Source: Paenibacillus massiliensis 2301065 = DSM 16942 (GTDB lineage Bacteria > Bacillota > Bacilli > Paenibacillales > Paenibacillaceae). Taken from it: a stretch of DNA of 64,000 nt. The DNA lies in the NCBI RefSeq assembly GCF_000377505.1, contig NZ_KB898199.1, forward strand, positions 1 to 64,000, written 5' to 3'. Below the pieces are notes generated by a model. It did not search any database and was not told where the DNA came from. It worked only from the letters and a program-made list of their open reading frames with translations. This document shows positions 16,501 to 25,530 of the stretch, one piece after another (positions within the stretch are counted from its first letter, which is position 1; each line of letters begins with the position of its first letter). The position numbers were made by a program, and so were the translations under genes.

Positions 16501-16780
16501 TATATGCCTGAGATTGGATATCGCTTAGCGTGAGCAGTTCTCCAGGATAGAAATCCCACTCTCCATTTAAATAGAGAGCAGGGGCTTCCCCCAGATTCAC
16601 ATGCCGCAGGTCCAGAACACCATTCACGGGATGATAATCCTCGGATATTGGGAACAGCTGTGACCATGCCCAGCGCATTCCGAGGAGCAGAGCAAAGGTA
16701 ACAATAATGACCGTTACAGATTTGAGATAGATTCCAGTAAACTTTTTCTGCTGGTGAATCATGGGATTGAAACTCGACAT
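13577..16780 (-). CDS. Hybrid sensor histidine kinase with two kinase cores (7TMR-DISM)
   Basis: 1067 residues. Order: TM (about 20-40), extracytoplasmic beta-sandwich DISM domain (50-200, GEWDFYPGELL, PGDWG, YGYGTYHL), seven TM (220-425), HisKA with His458 in SHELKTPLHG, HATPase (LLHNALKYT, DTGIGM, GMGLGLSICKQL), receiver with Asp788 (DLLIADVMMP) and Lys840, then a second, LytS-type core with His879 (QIQPHFLFN) and its own ATPase (QPLVENAVRHG, DNGKGM, NGIGIANTNRRL). Kinases of this plan exist in Paenibacillus and allied genera. Divergent from a response regulator gene, its likely partner. The ligand is not known; DISM domains often sense carbohydrates. Confidence 0.9.
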   Translation of the reverse strand: MSSFNPMIHQQKKFTGIYLKSVTVIIVTFALLLGMRWAWSQLFPISEDYHPVNGVLDLRHVNLGEAPALYLNGEWDFYPGELLTLSDIQSQAYTPSAIKVPGDWGNIMNLDKERSYGYGTYHLRILTGPLDQPVAFWFRELQAAAEVEINGETTGIMGKVATTAEEYIPHKLSFSPSYSMKKDSTNTVELVIRMSNFDSPGKGGIAAPVRFGSQAAIDYVRWYSIGLQIFIFLVLALHGLYALILYLISAGERSLIYTFMLTLCTGIAILIGHDNILLLWLPIDYSWAYKLRVILLLWQNVFILLLFSRFTSRPTSTVALRIFITVCAVVTAVLLVTPVSFSYGIVQYYIFDALFYIAFIWLVMITWNMLSKQHMDRDIVFLIISICGMVSNLMWSGEESARNITTVYYPVDLIVAITGFSTYWFNKYFRHARANARLNEQLQIADRLKDQFLANTSHELKTPLHGIMNIAHNLAEQEKHRLSTNSMKDMKLLITISRRMSQLIDDLLDVVRLKEQRIVLERQPLKVQSIVTGVAAMLNFITERKPIELQIQIPDTLPSVMADEKRLVQIVHNLLHNALKYTEQGTIIVSAELQAGHQGDQILVSVRDTGIGMNEELQRRIFLPYEQGGSGSEGEQGMGLGLSICKQLIELHGGTLYVESEPDKGSVFIFNLPVATTRDMTPDNAALSEHVEAEAAYRQEELAAAGLTDTDVPLFADAASQQEILDGKVQPLLPAGHTLILAVDDNPINLKVLESMLSSEPYSITSVASAREALEILDTRPWDLLIADVMMPQMSGYELTQQIRERYSMSELPVLLLTARTQPSDIYAGFSSGANDYVTKPVDAMELKYRIRALISLKQSINERLRLEAAYLQAQIQPHFLFNAFNSVMALSYIDTDRMRKLGDVFASFLRISFNYLNTGELVKLSHELELIKSYLYIEKERFGERLSVVWNVGQAIELMLPPLSIQPLVENAVRHGLLSRSAGGTLTLTIARVQGGIKVEVQDNGKGMTEEQVQQLLTTSMHEKNGIGIANTNRRLIHLYGQGLSILSEPDVGTTVSFVIPQGARV

Positions 16781-16927
16781 TCAGCAACCGTTCCCCTTTA
16801 TATTATTATCTATTGGCAAGTATAACTCCGAAGAGTATAGTTAGATTTAAGGCATTTCTTATTCACGAATAGCATAATACATATTCATGAAAGGATATTT
16901 TTCTTGTATTAGGGAGCTGTCGAGCGA

Positions 16928-18091
16928 ATGAAGATACTAATTATTGATGATGAAAAGCTGGCAATTGACTTCCTTGAACGACAACTGCTGCATATTCCGG
17001 GCATTGAGATTGCTGGCAAGTATACTGATGTTCATATGGGAAAGGAGCACGTCTTACAATCGGATGTAGACGTACTTTTTCTCGATATTAGTCTGCCAGA
17101 GATCAATGGTCTGGAGCTAGCAGAGCAAATTGCTACACATAAGCCCAATATCTCAATCGTGTTCGTTACGGCCTATAATGATTATGCTGTACAGGCCTAT
17201 GAATTGGAAGCATTAGATTACGTGGTTAAGCCAGTTAGCGTAGAACGGCTGACCAAGACGATTGAGCGGATACAGAATCGAATGAGAAGTCAGCAGATCA
17301 TGGTCGAGCCTCCCAAGCAGCTCAGTGGTCCCCGCATCATCGAGATGAAGCTATTCCGGCAGGTGATGATCGAGGAGGCAGGTGGCGAGCTCCGGTTGCT
17401 GCAGTGGCGGACCAACAAGGCACAGGAATTATTCATGTACCTCCTGCAGCATCGGGGGCGTCCCGTTCAAAAGTCGATGCTCATTGAAGTTCTGTGGCCA
17501 GAGCACGAGCTGGACAAAATATTAGGGCAGTTGTATAACACAGTGTATCATGTGCGCCAAGCCTTGAGGCCTTATCAGGATCATGTACGGCTGGAGACCG
17601 TATCCGAGGGTTATATTTTGCAGCTCCAGAATGTCCTGCTGGACGTAGATGAATGGAAGAAGCTGCAGGCTCTACTGACTGAGCCCTCAGCCAGTGTAGT
17701 ACACGATTATGTTGCGGTTATGAACGGATACACTGGACATTATCTGGCTATGTATGATTATTGGTGGCTGGAAGCCGAGCGAGAGCGACTAAAGGAAGTC
17801 TGGCTTGATGTATCGTTTGCGCTTGCAAACTGGTATCGGGAGCAGGGTCTGATCAAGGAAGAGGAACAATGCTACTGGAAGATTGTGGAGATTATTCCGC
17901 ACGAGGAAAGAGCTGGTTTTGCACTCATGCTCATCTATGCAACCCAGGGATTGAACACACGGGTTATACAGTGTTATAGCAGACTTAAGAACAGCATGTA
18001 CGAGGAACTGGGGCTGGAGCCTAGTCCTCATATTACACATTGGTACGAGAAATGGCAAAAAGACATAGCTTTATCCATGAGTCAGCCCTGA
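16928..18091 (+). CDS. SARP-like response regulator (receiver, OmpR-type HTH, BTAD)
   Basis: 387 residues. Receiver domain 1-120 with Asp53 (VLFLDISLPE), Asp7/Asp8 and Lys101 (YVVKP); winged helix about 140-235 (RTNKAQELFMYLLQHRGRPVQKSMLIEVLWPE, YNTVYHVRQALR); helical BTAD domain to the end (YWWLEAERERLKEVWLDVSFALANWY, YEELGLEPS). It probably activates transcription after phosphorylation by the divergent kinase at 13577. Separated from that kinase by 147 bases containing both promoters. A terminator overlaps its stop codon. The next gene downstream is the LPQTG adhesin, a possible target. Confidence 0.88.
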   Translation: MKILIIDDEKLAIDFLERQLLHIPGIEIAGKYTDVHMGKEHVLQSDVDVLFLDISLPEINGLELAEQIATHKPNISIVFVTAYNDYAVQAYELEALDYVVKPVSVERLTKTIERIQNRMRSQQIMVEPPKQLSGPRIIEMKLFRQVMIEEAGGELRLLQWRTNKAQELFMYLLQHRGRPVQKSMLIEVLWPEHELDKILGQLYNTVYHVRQALRPYQDHVRLETVSEGYILQLQNVLLDVDEWKKLQALLTEPSASVVHDYVAVMNGYTGHYLAMYDYWWLEAERERLKEVWLDVSFALANWYREQGLIKEEEQCYWKIVEIIPHEERAGFALMLIYATQGLNTRVIQCYSRLKNSMYEELGLEPSPHITHWYEKWQKDIALSMSQP

Positions 18092-18125
18092 TCCGGCACG
18101 CCGGATTAGAGGCTGGCTTTTTTTG
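18081..18125 (+). terminator. Terminator overlapping the regulator stop
   Basis: GTCAGCC...GGCTGGC outer stem with inner ATCCGGC-ACG-CCGGAT, followed by TTTTTTT. Confidence 0.75.
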
Positions 18126-18279
18126 TATTTCGCAATGAAATGAACTAAAAACAGGGACCTGTCCAGAATTTGTAAAGGTATGTTAAGTATAATGTCCATT
18201 GTTAGCCTAGAGAGGGGGAAGTCGGACAAAATCCATAGATTATACCATACTAGCACAAGCAAAAAGAAAAGAGGGTGAC

Positions 18280-21200
18280 ATGTTTCATAGCATGAACAGA
18301 AAAATTATAGCCATGCTCCTGACCTGGATGCTGCTTCTCCAGATGATCGTCGGTAATGGAGCGGTATCAGTCCGTGCGGACGAAGCAGCAATCCCGTCAG
18401 GAACTGCATCTGTAACAGGTGATACTTATGGAGCAACTGAATCGCAAGAGAGCGCAAGTGACTCGAACACTTTGGCGAGAGTAAGTGCCTTGCAGACTAC
18501 AATGGCACAGGTTGACAGTCTGCTCACCAAGGTGACGGTGAAGGATTCCAGCGGGACTGTGATTGATGCTGTATACAATCCAGACCGGATCGAACGCTCA
18601 CAGCTCGGCGATGCCGTAAGGCTCGAATACGAATGGGCGTTAGAGAATGGCCACTCCTATAAGAGTGGAGACACGTTTGAATTTGATATTCCGCAGGAAT
18701 TCGTCATTTACAGCAACATTAACGGTCAGCTGATGATGGACGGTGGCCTGAGCGTTGGTGATTTTACAGTGGATACTGCAGGTCATGTGACGATGACGTT
18801 CAACAGTATGGTGGAGAACTATTCGGAAGTTGGCGGCATGCTGCAGATCAACACAGAATTCAGCACCCAGACGATCAGAGGTAGCGTGGAGGTGCCGATC
18901 TACTTCCCTATACGGGGCGGAGATCATGTGGCCCTCGTGAATTTCCAGCCATGGAGAGGCACACCGCTGGAGAAGGATGGAGTCGCAGACAAGGACATCA
19001 AGATCGACTGGACCTTGGATGTGAACACCTCTCTGGATACGATCCAGCATGCAGAGATCTCGGACCAGCTTCCAGCAGGTCTTGAGCTTGATCCTGCTTC
19101 CATTCGCGTGTACAAGCTGTTACCTAATGTGGATCGTGCACCGGATCTTGGCGCAGAGGTAGCTTCGGGAGCGAATGTTTACACCTTGACGACAGAGACT
19201 GACGGCTCGGCCTTCCGGATTGCATTTAACGACACCAGTCTGAATTCTGCTTACCGGGTTGTGTATTCTACCTGGATTACAGATGAAGAAGAGACTAGCT
19301 TCACTAATGCGGCCGAACTGAACAGTCAGCAAGGCAATGTTGCGCGCAAGAATGACACGGTCAATATCAAACGCGAGAAGCTGGTGACCAAAGAAGCAGG
19401 GGCGTATGATGATGCCAAGCAGACGGTGACCTGGACTCTGAAATACAACTACGGCGAGAAGGACATTCCACAGTCCGATGCTTTCCTTGAAGATCGTTTT
19501 GAGGAAGATATGGAGCTCGTTCCGGGTTCGTTCAAGGTGACAGATGCCCTGACAGGGGATGAATTGCTGGCCAGCCTGTATCAGGTGACTCCTGTCGTCG
19601 GAGTTAATGGGAAGAATGGATTCGACCTGCAGTTCACGTCCGATGTGCAGGCTGCATATAACATTCAGTACCAGACGAAGGCAACAGATCGTGTGTTCCA
19701 GAACCACACAGTAACTAATGATGTGGTAACGGAGCTGTCTGGCAAGGAAACAACGGCTACAGCAACTCATACCTTCCGTAGCTCCATCGGGGTGAAATCC
19801 ATTGCAGCAACGGATTATAGTGCTAAGGAAGTAACGTGGAGAATCGTAGTGAATCGGGATCAGTGGTCGATGTCCAATCTGGTCATTGATGATGCTTTTA
19901 CAGGCGGAGGTCTGACGTATCTGCCAGGGTCCTTGAGCATTACTTCCACGGGCGATCCGGTTCTTCCTTATACACTGGATGACAGTGAACCGGACAAGGG
20001 ATTTAAGCTTAGCTTCACCGGAACTTTTGAAGATACGTATACGATTACTTACAAGACTGCATTTGATGCAAAAGAATCCGTCTACGGTAATACTGCATTG
20101 CTGGATTGGACAGAAAAAACATCGCAATCAACGGATCCGGTACGATTGCAAGCATCTTTCCGTCCTAATGCCTATACAATAAATAATGGCTACAAAAATG
20201 GTCAGTACAATGCGCGTGAGAAGAGACTGACCTGGGATGTAATCGTCAACTATAACAGCTTTGCTATTCCGGGTGCTCTATTCAAGGATGAGCTCAAGGA
20301 AGGACAAAAGCTGGATCTGGATTCAGTCAAAGTCTATCATGCTCAGGTGCAGGCCAATGGTGAGGTGCTTCAAGGAGCGGAAATTACTCTGAGTCCAGAT
20401 AAGATTAGCTATAATGCGAATCTGCTTACCATTGATCTGGGTGATATTTCCACTCCGTATTGGATTACACTGAATACCAGATTGGACAACACGTTGGTAG
20501 CGGATGAGATTCCTAATACTGCGGGCGTTACTGGCACTGATGGAGCTGAGTGGAGCTGGGAGCGGAAGGTTACGATTCCACGTGGTGAAGTCTATGTCAG
20601 CAAGACAGGGGCCAGAAATGGAGATCTGGTGGACTGGGAGATCAAGATTAATGAAGGACAGTCTCTCGTTGAGAACGCTCGTATTATTGATACACCAAGC
20701 GCCAATCAGGTACTGGTGCGTGACTCGTTCAAGCTCTACAAGGGAGATGTAGCAGCTAACGGAACAGTCACCTCTGGAGCATTACTCACTCCAGGAACGG
20801 ATTACGACGTAGTATTCCATAAAGGAGCCTTGGATGAGGAGAGCTTCGAGCTGATATTCAATGGAAGCATTGATACGGCTTATGTACTTCGTTATTCCTC
20901 CGAAATTGCTGTCACTGCAGACCGGGAGCCCGTCACTAATGAAGTAAGCTTCGTAGGAGACGGTGTCACGTCGGGTGTGAAGGAGACGGAGTATAGCGTT
21001 GTCATTCGCTTCTCGGATGGTTCAGGTACCGGGTCCATTGCGCGGGGGGCTATCACGCTCACCAAGGTGGACGAGGATAATGCATCCCTCGTACTGGCTG
21101 ATGCCACCTATGAATTACATGATAGCTTAGGCCGCCTGATCGGACAGAAGGTAACGGATAACCTGGGGCAGCTGAGCTTTACCAAGCTTCTCTATGGTAC

Positions 21201-22218
21201 GTATACATTGACCGAGACAACCGCTCCAGAAGGGTATGAGCTGGATACTCGTTCGCATGCAATCGTCATTGATAGCACTGTGCTGCAGACGGGCGGTGTG
21301 AAGCGAGTTACGATGACGAACAAGAAGACGCCTGAGCCAGAGATTCCCGTCAATCCGGGGCCGGGTCCAGGTGGACCAGGAGTGCCACAGACACCTGAAT
21401 ACGAGCTTCAAATTCTGAAGGTCGATGATGCACAATCGGATCTGGTTCTCGAAGGAGCTACGTTCCTCCTTAAGGATTCATTACAACAGCTGGAATCGCA
21501 GACTGTAACTACAGATGCCTTCGGGAAGGCGGTATTCACGAAGCTGCAGGCTGGGCAGTACACACTGGAGGAGATCAAAGCTCCGCAAGGTTATGTCCTG
21601 GAAGCGAATGCAGTCAGACATGTGAATATCACGACAGAAGGAGTTAGGGTGGATGGATTACTGGTACAGCAGCTCGTGGTCACGAACCACAAAGAGTCAG
21701 CCACGCCGGTAACTCCCGAGCAGCCAACTCCTGAAACGCCGAAGCCAGAAGAGCCAAGTCGGCCAGGTGGTGGGGGATCCAAGGGAGATAAGGATCGGGA
21801 TCGTGATGAGCTTCCTGGGAACTCCACAGTTCCTACAGAAACTCCAGTGAACGACACCTCTGAGGAGGCGCCTACCACGCCTGGTGGCACGTCAAATCAA
21901 GATGGGGGCACGAATCCAGGCTCTGCAGCAGGTGAGACAGATACGACTAGCACGCAGCCGGCAGCAGATGCGGAGGATAGCGAAGGCGACCTTAGTCTTG
22001 TGGATCAGGATGGTCAACTGGGCGAAGCGGGGGATACCCTTGCTAACCAGTCCACGGACGAGGATAACGCGAATATGGCCCCACATCAAAATGCTTCAGT
22101 CAAGGGCATGCTGCCACAAACGGGTGAAGGTAGCTCATTGCCACTGCAACTGATGGGACTGCTAGTGATTCTACTAGGAGTCTGGATGACCTGGCGTACA
22201 AGAGTTAACAGACGCTGA
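18280..22218 (+). CDS. LPXTG cell-wall-anchored adhesin with collagen-binding-type and Cna-B domains
   Basis: 1312 residues. Signal peptide to about residue 34 (LLTWMLLLQMIVG...VRADEA); an adhesive beta region (about 55-360); several further collagen-binding-like modules to about 910 (repeated AKQTVTWTLKYNYGE, AKEVTWRIVVNRDQW, EKRLTWDVIVNYN motifs); two SpaA/Cna-B modules at about 922-1015 and 1041-1130 (ITLTKVDED...TLTETTAPEGYELD and LQILKVDDA...TLEEIKAPQGYVL, the Lys and Glu of likely isopeptide bonds); a Pro/Gly/Thr-rich stalk; sorting signal LPQTG at 1278-1282, hydrophobic segment and RVNRR tail. A surface attachment protein. The sortase gene follows behind a terminator. Confidence 0.92.
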   Translation: MFHSMNRKIIAMLLTWMLLLQMIVGNGAVSVRADEAAIPSGTASVTGDTYGATESQESASDSNTLARVSALQTTMAQVDSLLTKVTVKDSSGTVIDAVYNPDRIERSQLGDAVRLEYEWALENGHSYKSGDTFEFDIPQEFVIYSNINGQLMMDGGLSVGDFTVDTAGHVTMTFNSMVENYSEVGGMLQINTEFSTQTIRGSVEVPIYFPIRGGDHVALVNFQPWRGTPLEKDGVADKDIKIDWTLDVNTSLDTIQHAEISDQLPAGLELDPASIRVYKLLPNVDRAPDLGAEVASGANVYTLTTETDGSAFRIAFNDTSLNSAYRVVYSTWITDEEETSFTNAAELNSQQGNVARKNDTVNIKREKLVTKEAGAYDDAKQTVTWTLKYNYGEKDIPQSDAFLEDRFEEDMELVPGSFKVTDALTGDELLASLYQVTPVVGVNGKNGFDLQFTSDVQAAYNIQYQTKATDRVFQNHTVTNDVVTELSGKETTATATHTFRSSIGVKSIAATDYSAKEVTWRIVVNRDQWSMSNLVIDDAFTGGGLTYLPGSLSITSTGDPVLPYTLDDSEPDKGFKLSFTGTFEDTYTITYKTAFDAKESVYGNTALLDWTEKTSQSTDPVRLQASFRPNAYTINNGYKNGQYNAREKRLTWDVIVNYNSFAIPGALFKDELKEGQKLDLDSVKVYHAQVQANGEVLQGAEITLSPDKISYNANLLTIDLGDISTPYWITLNTRLDNTLVADEIPNTAGVTGTDGAEWSWERKVTIPRGEVYVSKTGARNGDLVDWEIKINEGQSLVENARIIDTPSANQVLVRDSFKLYKGDVAANGTVTSGALLTPGTDYDVVFHKGALDEESFELIFNGSIDTAYVLRYSSEIAVTADREPVTNEVSFVGDGVTSGVKETEYSVVIRFSDGSGTGSIARGAITLTKVDEDNASLVLADATYELHDSLGRLIGQKVTDNLGQLSFTKLLYGTYTLTETTAPEGYELDTRSHAIVIDSTVLQTGGVKRVTMTNKKTPEPEIPVNPGPGPGGPGVPQTPEYELQILKVDDAQSDLVLEGATFLLKDSLQQLESQTVTTDAFGKAVFTKLQAGQYTLEEIKAPQGYVLEANAVRHVNITTEGVRVDGLLVQQLVVTNHKESATPVTPEQPTPETPKPEEPSRPGGGGSKGDKDRDRDELPGNSTVPTETPVNDTSEEAPTTPGGTSNQDGGTNPGSAAGETDTTSTQPAADAEDSEGDLSLVDQDGQLGEAGDTLANQSTDEDNANMAPHQNASVKGMLPQTGEGSSLPLQLMGLLVILLGVWMTWRTRVNRR

Positions 22219-22244
22219 CGGGTAGCAGATAATCCGTACAGCAT

Positions 22245-22284
22245 GCACCTCCTGGGGAGCTACACCCGCAGGAGGTGCTTTTTT
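22245..22284 (+). terminator. Strong terminator between adhesin and sortase
   Basis: GCACCTCCTG / CAGGAGGTGC, 10-bp perfect stem, followed by TTTTTT. Confidence 0.85.
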
Positions 22285-22311
22285 GAGCAATTAGACAACA
22301 GACAGTATAAT
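22283..22311 (+). promoter_or_regulatory. Candidate sortase promoter
   Basis: TTGAGC (22283-22288), 17-base spacer, TATAAT (22306-22311), starting within the terminator T-run. It would let the sortase be made independently of the adhesin. Confidence 0.55.
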
Positions 22312-22409
22312 AGAGGTATCTAGCCTATGTAGATTGAACCTGATCCTAAGTCCAATCTATATACGATACCACCTGTAATTGTGATGTACTCATGAAAGGA
22401 TGGAGATCA

Positions 22410-23054
22410 ATGCGGCGGTTGCTGCCATATGGCTTGATTGTACTAGGAGTGCTCATCATGCTAAGTCCTTCCCTGATGCGCTGGTTCAACGATCACAAGC
22501 AGAATGAACTGATGCTGAAGGCAGAGCAATGGGAGGCTGGGCAGCACAAGCTCAAGCCATCCCTCGTAAATGAATTTGCGAACGTCTCCGCCATGCTGGA
22601 GGGAGATGCAGTAGCTGAGGCTCCACTTGTGGATTCTGAGGCATTCAATGCTGTTAATGGAGATATCCCGGTAGCTGTTCTGGAGATCCCGGTGATCGAA
22701 CTGAAGCTGCCCGTGCTGGAAGGAGCGACCCAGTCGAATATGCGTTACGCCGCCGCTCACATGAGCGAGACGGCACCGGTCGGTACTGGTGGTAATGCAG
22801 CGATTGCGGCTCATCGCGCCAGAGCGGAGGGAAGGCTATTCAATCGGCTGGATGAGGTCCGTGTGGGTGATTCCATCCTGGCCTCTACAGCTACAGAGAA
22901 GTTCGAGTACATCGTTGATCGGGTTACGATCGTCGAGCCAAGTGATCTATCTGTTCTGGCGGATCGGGAGAATGAGGCCATGTTGACACTGATCACATGC
23001 ACTCCAAACGGTAAGCAACGAGTGATCGTCCAGGCAAGTATTCACAAGACGTAA
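22410..23054 (+). CDS. Class D sortase
   Basis: 214 residues. One N-terminal membrane segment (LLPYGLIVLGVLIMLS) and a sortase domain with His135 (AIAAHRA), Cys197 (LITCTP) and Arg204 (KQRVIV). It cleaves sorting signals and joins surface proteins to peptidoglycan; LPQTG-type signals are known for some class D enzymes, which fits the preceding adhesin. ATG 22410 is chosen because GGATGGAG precedes it; an in-frame ATG at 22392 has no such site. No pilin-type gene is nearby, so it is an anchoring rather than pilus sortase. Confidence 0.88.
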   Translation: MRRLLPYGLIVLGVLIMLSPSLMRWFNDHKQNELMLKAEQWEAGQHKLKPSLVNEFANVSAMLEGDAVAEAPLVDSEAFNAVNGDIPVAVLEIPVIELKLPVLEGATQSNMRYAAAHMSETAPVGTGGNAAIAAHRARAEGRLFNRLDEVRVGDSILASTATEKFEYIVDRVTIVEPSDLSVLADRENEAMLTLITCTPNGKQRVIVQASIHKT

Positions 23055-23185
23055 TTATGAATGTAAATAGCTTCGCCTGCACCATGCCATGCTGCGACAT
23101 CAGCTTGTGGTATGAGCTGCAGGCTTGTTTGCATTTAAGCATGTTAACCTTTGCTGCTGCGTAGTACATTGTGATATCATTTTTG

Positions 23186-23200
23186 TGTAGAGCGCTTCCA
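23186..23200 (+). promoter_or_regulatory. CRE-like sequence (weak)
   Basis: GTAGAGCGCTTCCA resembles the CcpA operator TGAAAGCGCTTTCA in its centre (AGCGCTT) and right half but lacks the leading TG. About 100 bases before the GH115 gene; the surrounding 23055-23299 has no gene. Confidence 0.25.
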
Positions 23201-23299
23201 GAGTAGATAGATTACTACATAATATGGCTTCTGAGTCAGGCATTCCAGAATGACATACAAGATGTCTATGGTCCCTAAGAGGAGAGGAGATGACTAGAT

Positions 23300-25360
23300 T
23301 TGAAAGGGGTTTCAAATCTGCGAATTTCAGCAGCGAGTGTATATGATATACAGGTAGAGCACACCAAGCCCATTGAGCATGTCTGGCGGATGATTCAGAG
23401 GGATCATCAAGCGGTATTTGGAGCACCACCTTTGACTCAAGCGGCAGGAGCGCCAGTCGTTATTGTCCGCTATGCAGAGGGTGAGGACGATTGCCCTTCG
23501 TGGCCGGAGTCGTACAGCTTTCACTATCGAGAAGAGGCGCATGGAACGGTACTGGAGATCGTAGGAAGAGACGAGTTGGGACTAATCTACGGGCTACTTC
23601 GCTATAGCCACAAAGTGCTTGGTGTAGATCCTTTCTGGTTCTGGTCCGAGCTGGAGCCGCTCTCTAGGGAGCTGATTGAAGTGGCTGCGGAGGATTATGA
23701 ATCCGGGCAGCCTCGTGTACGGTATCGCGGCTGGTTCGTGAACGACGAGGTCTGCCTGATCGGCTGGAAGGAAGAATACCCGCCGGGCGAGGAGGTATGG
23801 CTGCCAGTCTTCGAGGCATTACTGCGCTGTGGAGGAAACATGGTCATTCCAGGTACCGATTTACCACGAACGGGTATTCATCATCAATTGGCGGTCGATA
23901 TGGGCTTGTGGGTGACGCATCATCACGCCGAACCACTTGGGGCAGAAATGTTCCTGCGTGCGTTCCCTGGCAAGGCACCGAGTTATAGGGAGCATCCGGA
24001 GCTGTTCGAGCAGCTCTGGCGGGAAGCGATCGAGCGGCAAAGGCATGACAAGATCCTCTGGGTGCTGTCATTCCGGGGACAGGGGGACAAGCCGTTCTGG
24101 GAGGATGATCCCAGCTTCGACACACCTGCCGCACGAGGGGCCTTGATCTCCAGTGTTGTTCGCAAGCAGTATGACATGCTGCATGAATATGTAGAGCATC
24201 CGGTCTGCTGTATGGCGATGTATGGAGAGATTGCGGAGCTGTATAAGCAAGGGCATATTGAGGTTCCTCATCGCGTGATCAAAATATGGGCGGACAATGG
24301 GTATGGCAAAATGGTGTCCAGACGACACGGCTCTACCAATCATCGTGTACCCGCCTTGCCTGCGCCCGATGATAAGGGGCATCATGGTGTCTACTATCAT
24401 GTGACCTTTCATGATCTGCAGGCCTCCAATCATCTGACCATGTTCCCTGCACCATCATCACTTATTGCAGATGAGCTGGGACAAGCCTTTGCAGTAGGAG
24501 CCAGCGATTATCTGCTGGTGAATTCGGGTAATATTTTACCTCATTTATATACGCTGGACCTGGTCGCTGAGCTGTGGCAGCGTGGGAAGGCAAGTGAGCG
24601 AGAGCATCTGGAGGCCTTTATTGCTCGCAATTATACGGTGTGTCAGCATGAGATCGCAGCGTTATATGAGCAGTATGCTTCCAGCACGATCAAGTATGGA
24701 CCGCATGCGGATGATCGGGCAGGAGATGAATTCTATCATCATGCGGCGAGGGAGATCATAGGGCACTGGCTTCGCGGACAACAGCAGGGCAAGGACAGCC
24801 TGAATTGGGCAGTCGAAGCTCCCTCCTTGCTGGAGCAGGTGCGTTGGTTCCGCAGCAAGGCAGATGAGGCCATTCCACGCTGGGAGCGGCTGGAACGGCA
24901 ATGTGCTGAGATTCTGGAGCAGCTACCCCCAGATGAGCGATGGAGGCTGGAAACACAGCTTCTGGTTCAGCTGCAGCTGCATCGGAGCGGCTGTCAAGGG
25001 CTGGCATACCTGTGCCAGGCCTACGAATACTTTGAGGCGGGAGATAACCCGCGCTCCTTCATACAAGCTTCTCATGCAGTGTGGAGCTACAGCGAGGGCA
25101 AGCAGGCACTGGAGCATGCTGCACAGGGACGCTGGGAGCATTTCTATCGTGCTGATTGGTTGACGAATATCGACAATACAATTGGCCATGCGGATACGGC
25201 CCGCCGCTTTGTGCGGATTCAGGGGGATAGCCCGGATATGTTTCGCTGGTACAAGGATTTTTTGATGCCGGAGACCGAGAAATATATTTATCTCGAAAAT
25301 ACGCATCGAAATCCACTTCCAGATGATGAGCTTGCACGAAGACTTGAGGAGGTTCTATAG
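23300..25360 (+). CDS. GH115-family glycoside hydrolase (alpha-glucuronidase-like)
   Basis: 686 residues without signal peptide. N-terminal beta/alpha part (YSFHYREEAHGTVLEIVGRDELGLIYGLLRYS) precedes the barrel with RYRGWFVNDEVCLIGW, FEALLRCGGNMVIPGTD, and a C-terminal helical region. The RGWFxNDE and GGN patterns match GH115 enzymes, which remove 4-O-methylglucuronic acid from xylan; this one is shorter than typical secreted members and should act inside the cell on imported oligosaccharides. Starts at TTG 23300 after GGAGAGGAG; the ATG at 23289 is in a frame that closes after 18 codons. Stands alone. Confidence 0.7.
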   Translation: MKGVSNLRISAASVYDIQVEHTKPIEHVWRMIQRDHQAVFGAPPLTQAAGAPVVIVRYAEGEDDCPSWPESYSFHYREEAHGTVLEIVGRDELGLIYGLLRYSHKVLGVDPFWFWSELEPLSRELIEVAAEDYESGQPRVRYRGWFVNDEVCLIGWKEEYPPGEEVWLPVFEALLRCGGNMVIPGTDLPRTGIHHQLAVDMGLWVTHHHAEPLGAEMFLRAFPGKAPSYREHPELFEQLWREAIERQRHDKILWVLSFRGQGDKPFWEDDPSFDTPAARGALISSVVRKQYDMLHEYVEHPVCCMAMYGEIAELYKQGHIEVPHRVIKIWADNGYGKMVSRRHGSTNHRVPALPAPDDKGHHGVYYHVTFHDLQASNHLTMFPAPSSLIADELGQAFAVGASDYLLVNSGNILPHLYTLDLVAELWQRGKASEREHLEAFIARNYTVCQHEIAALYEQYASSTIKYGPHADDRAGDEFYHHAAREIIGHWLRGQQQGKDSLNWAVEAPSLLEQVRWFRSKADEAIPRWERLERQCAEILEQLPPDERWRLETQLLVQLQLHRSGCQGLAYLCQAYEYFEAGDNPRSFIQASHAVWSYSEGKQALEHAAQGRWEHFYRADWLTNIDNTIGHADTARRFVRIQGDSPDMFRWYKDFLMPETEKYIYLENTHRNPLPDDELARRLEEVL

Positions 25361-25530
25361 GCTACTTTGTTGTCCTTCTATGATGGATGTTTTGCATCTT
25401 CGGCCCCAGCCATTTATAATGCCGGATATACAGTTTCTTTAGGAGTCAAAGTAGCTGATCAAAGTAAAAGTAATTGATCATAGTACAAATAACTTATTGA
25501 ATTTACTGATTATGGCTGGGAGGATCAGAA

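Noticed and set aside
19120..20127. 335-codon minus-strand frame inside the adhesin gene
   Set aside because: Antisense shadow with Cys/Ile/Arg-rich composition and no start signal.
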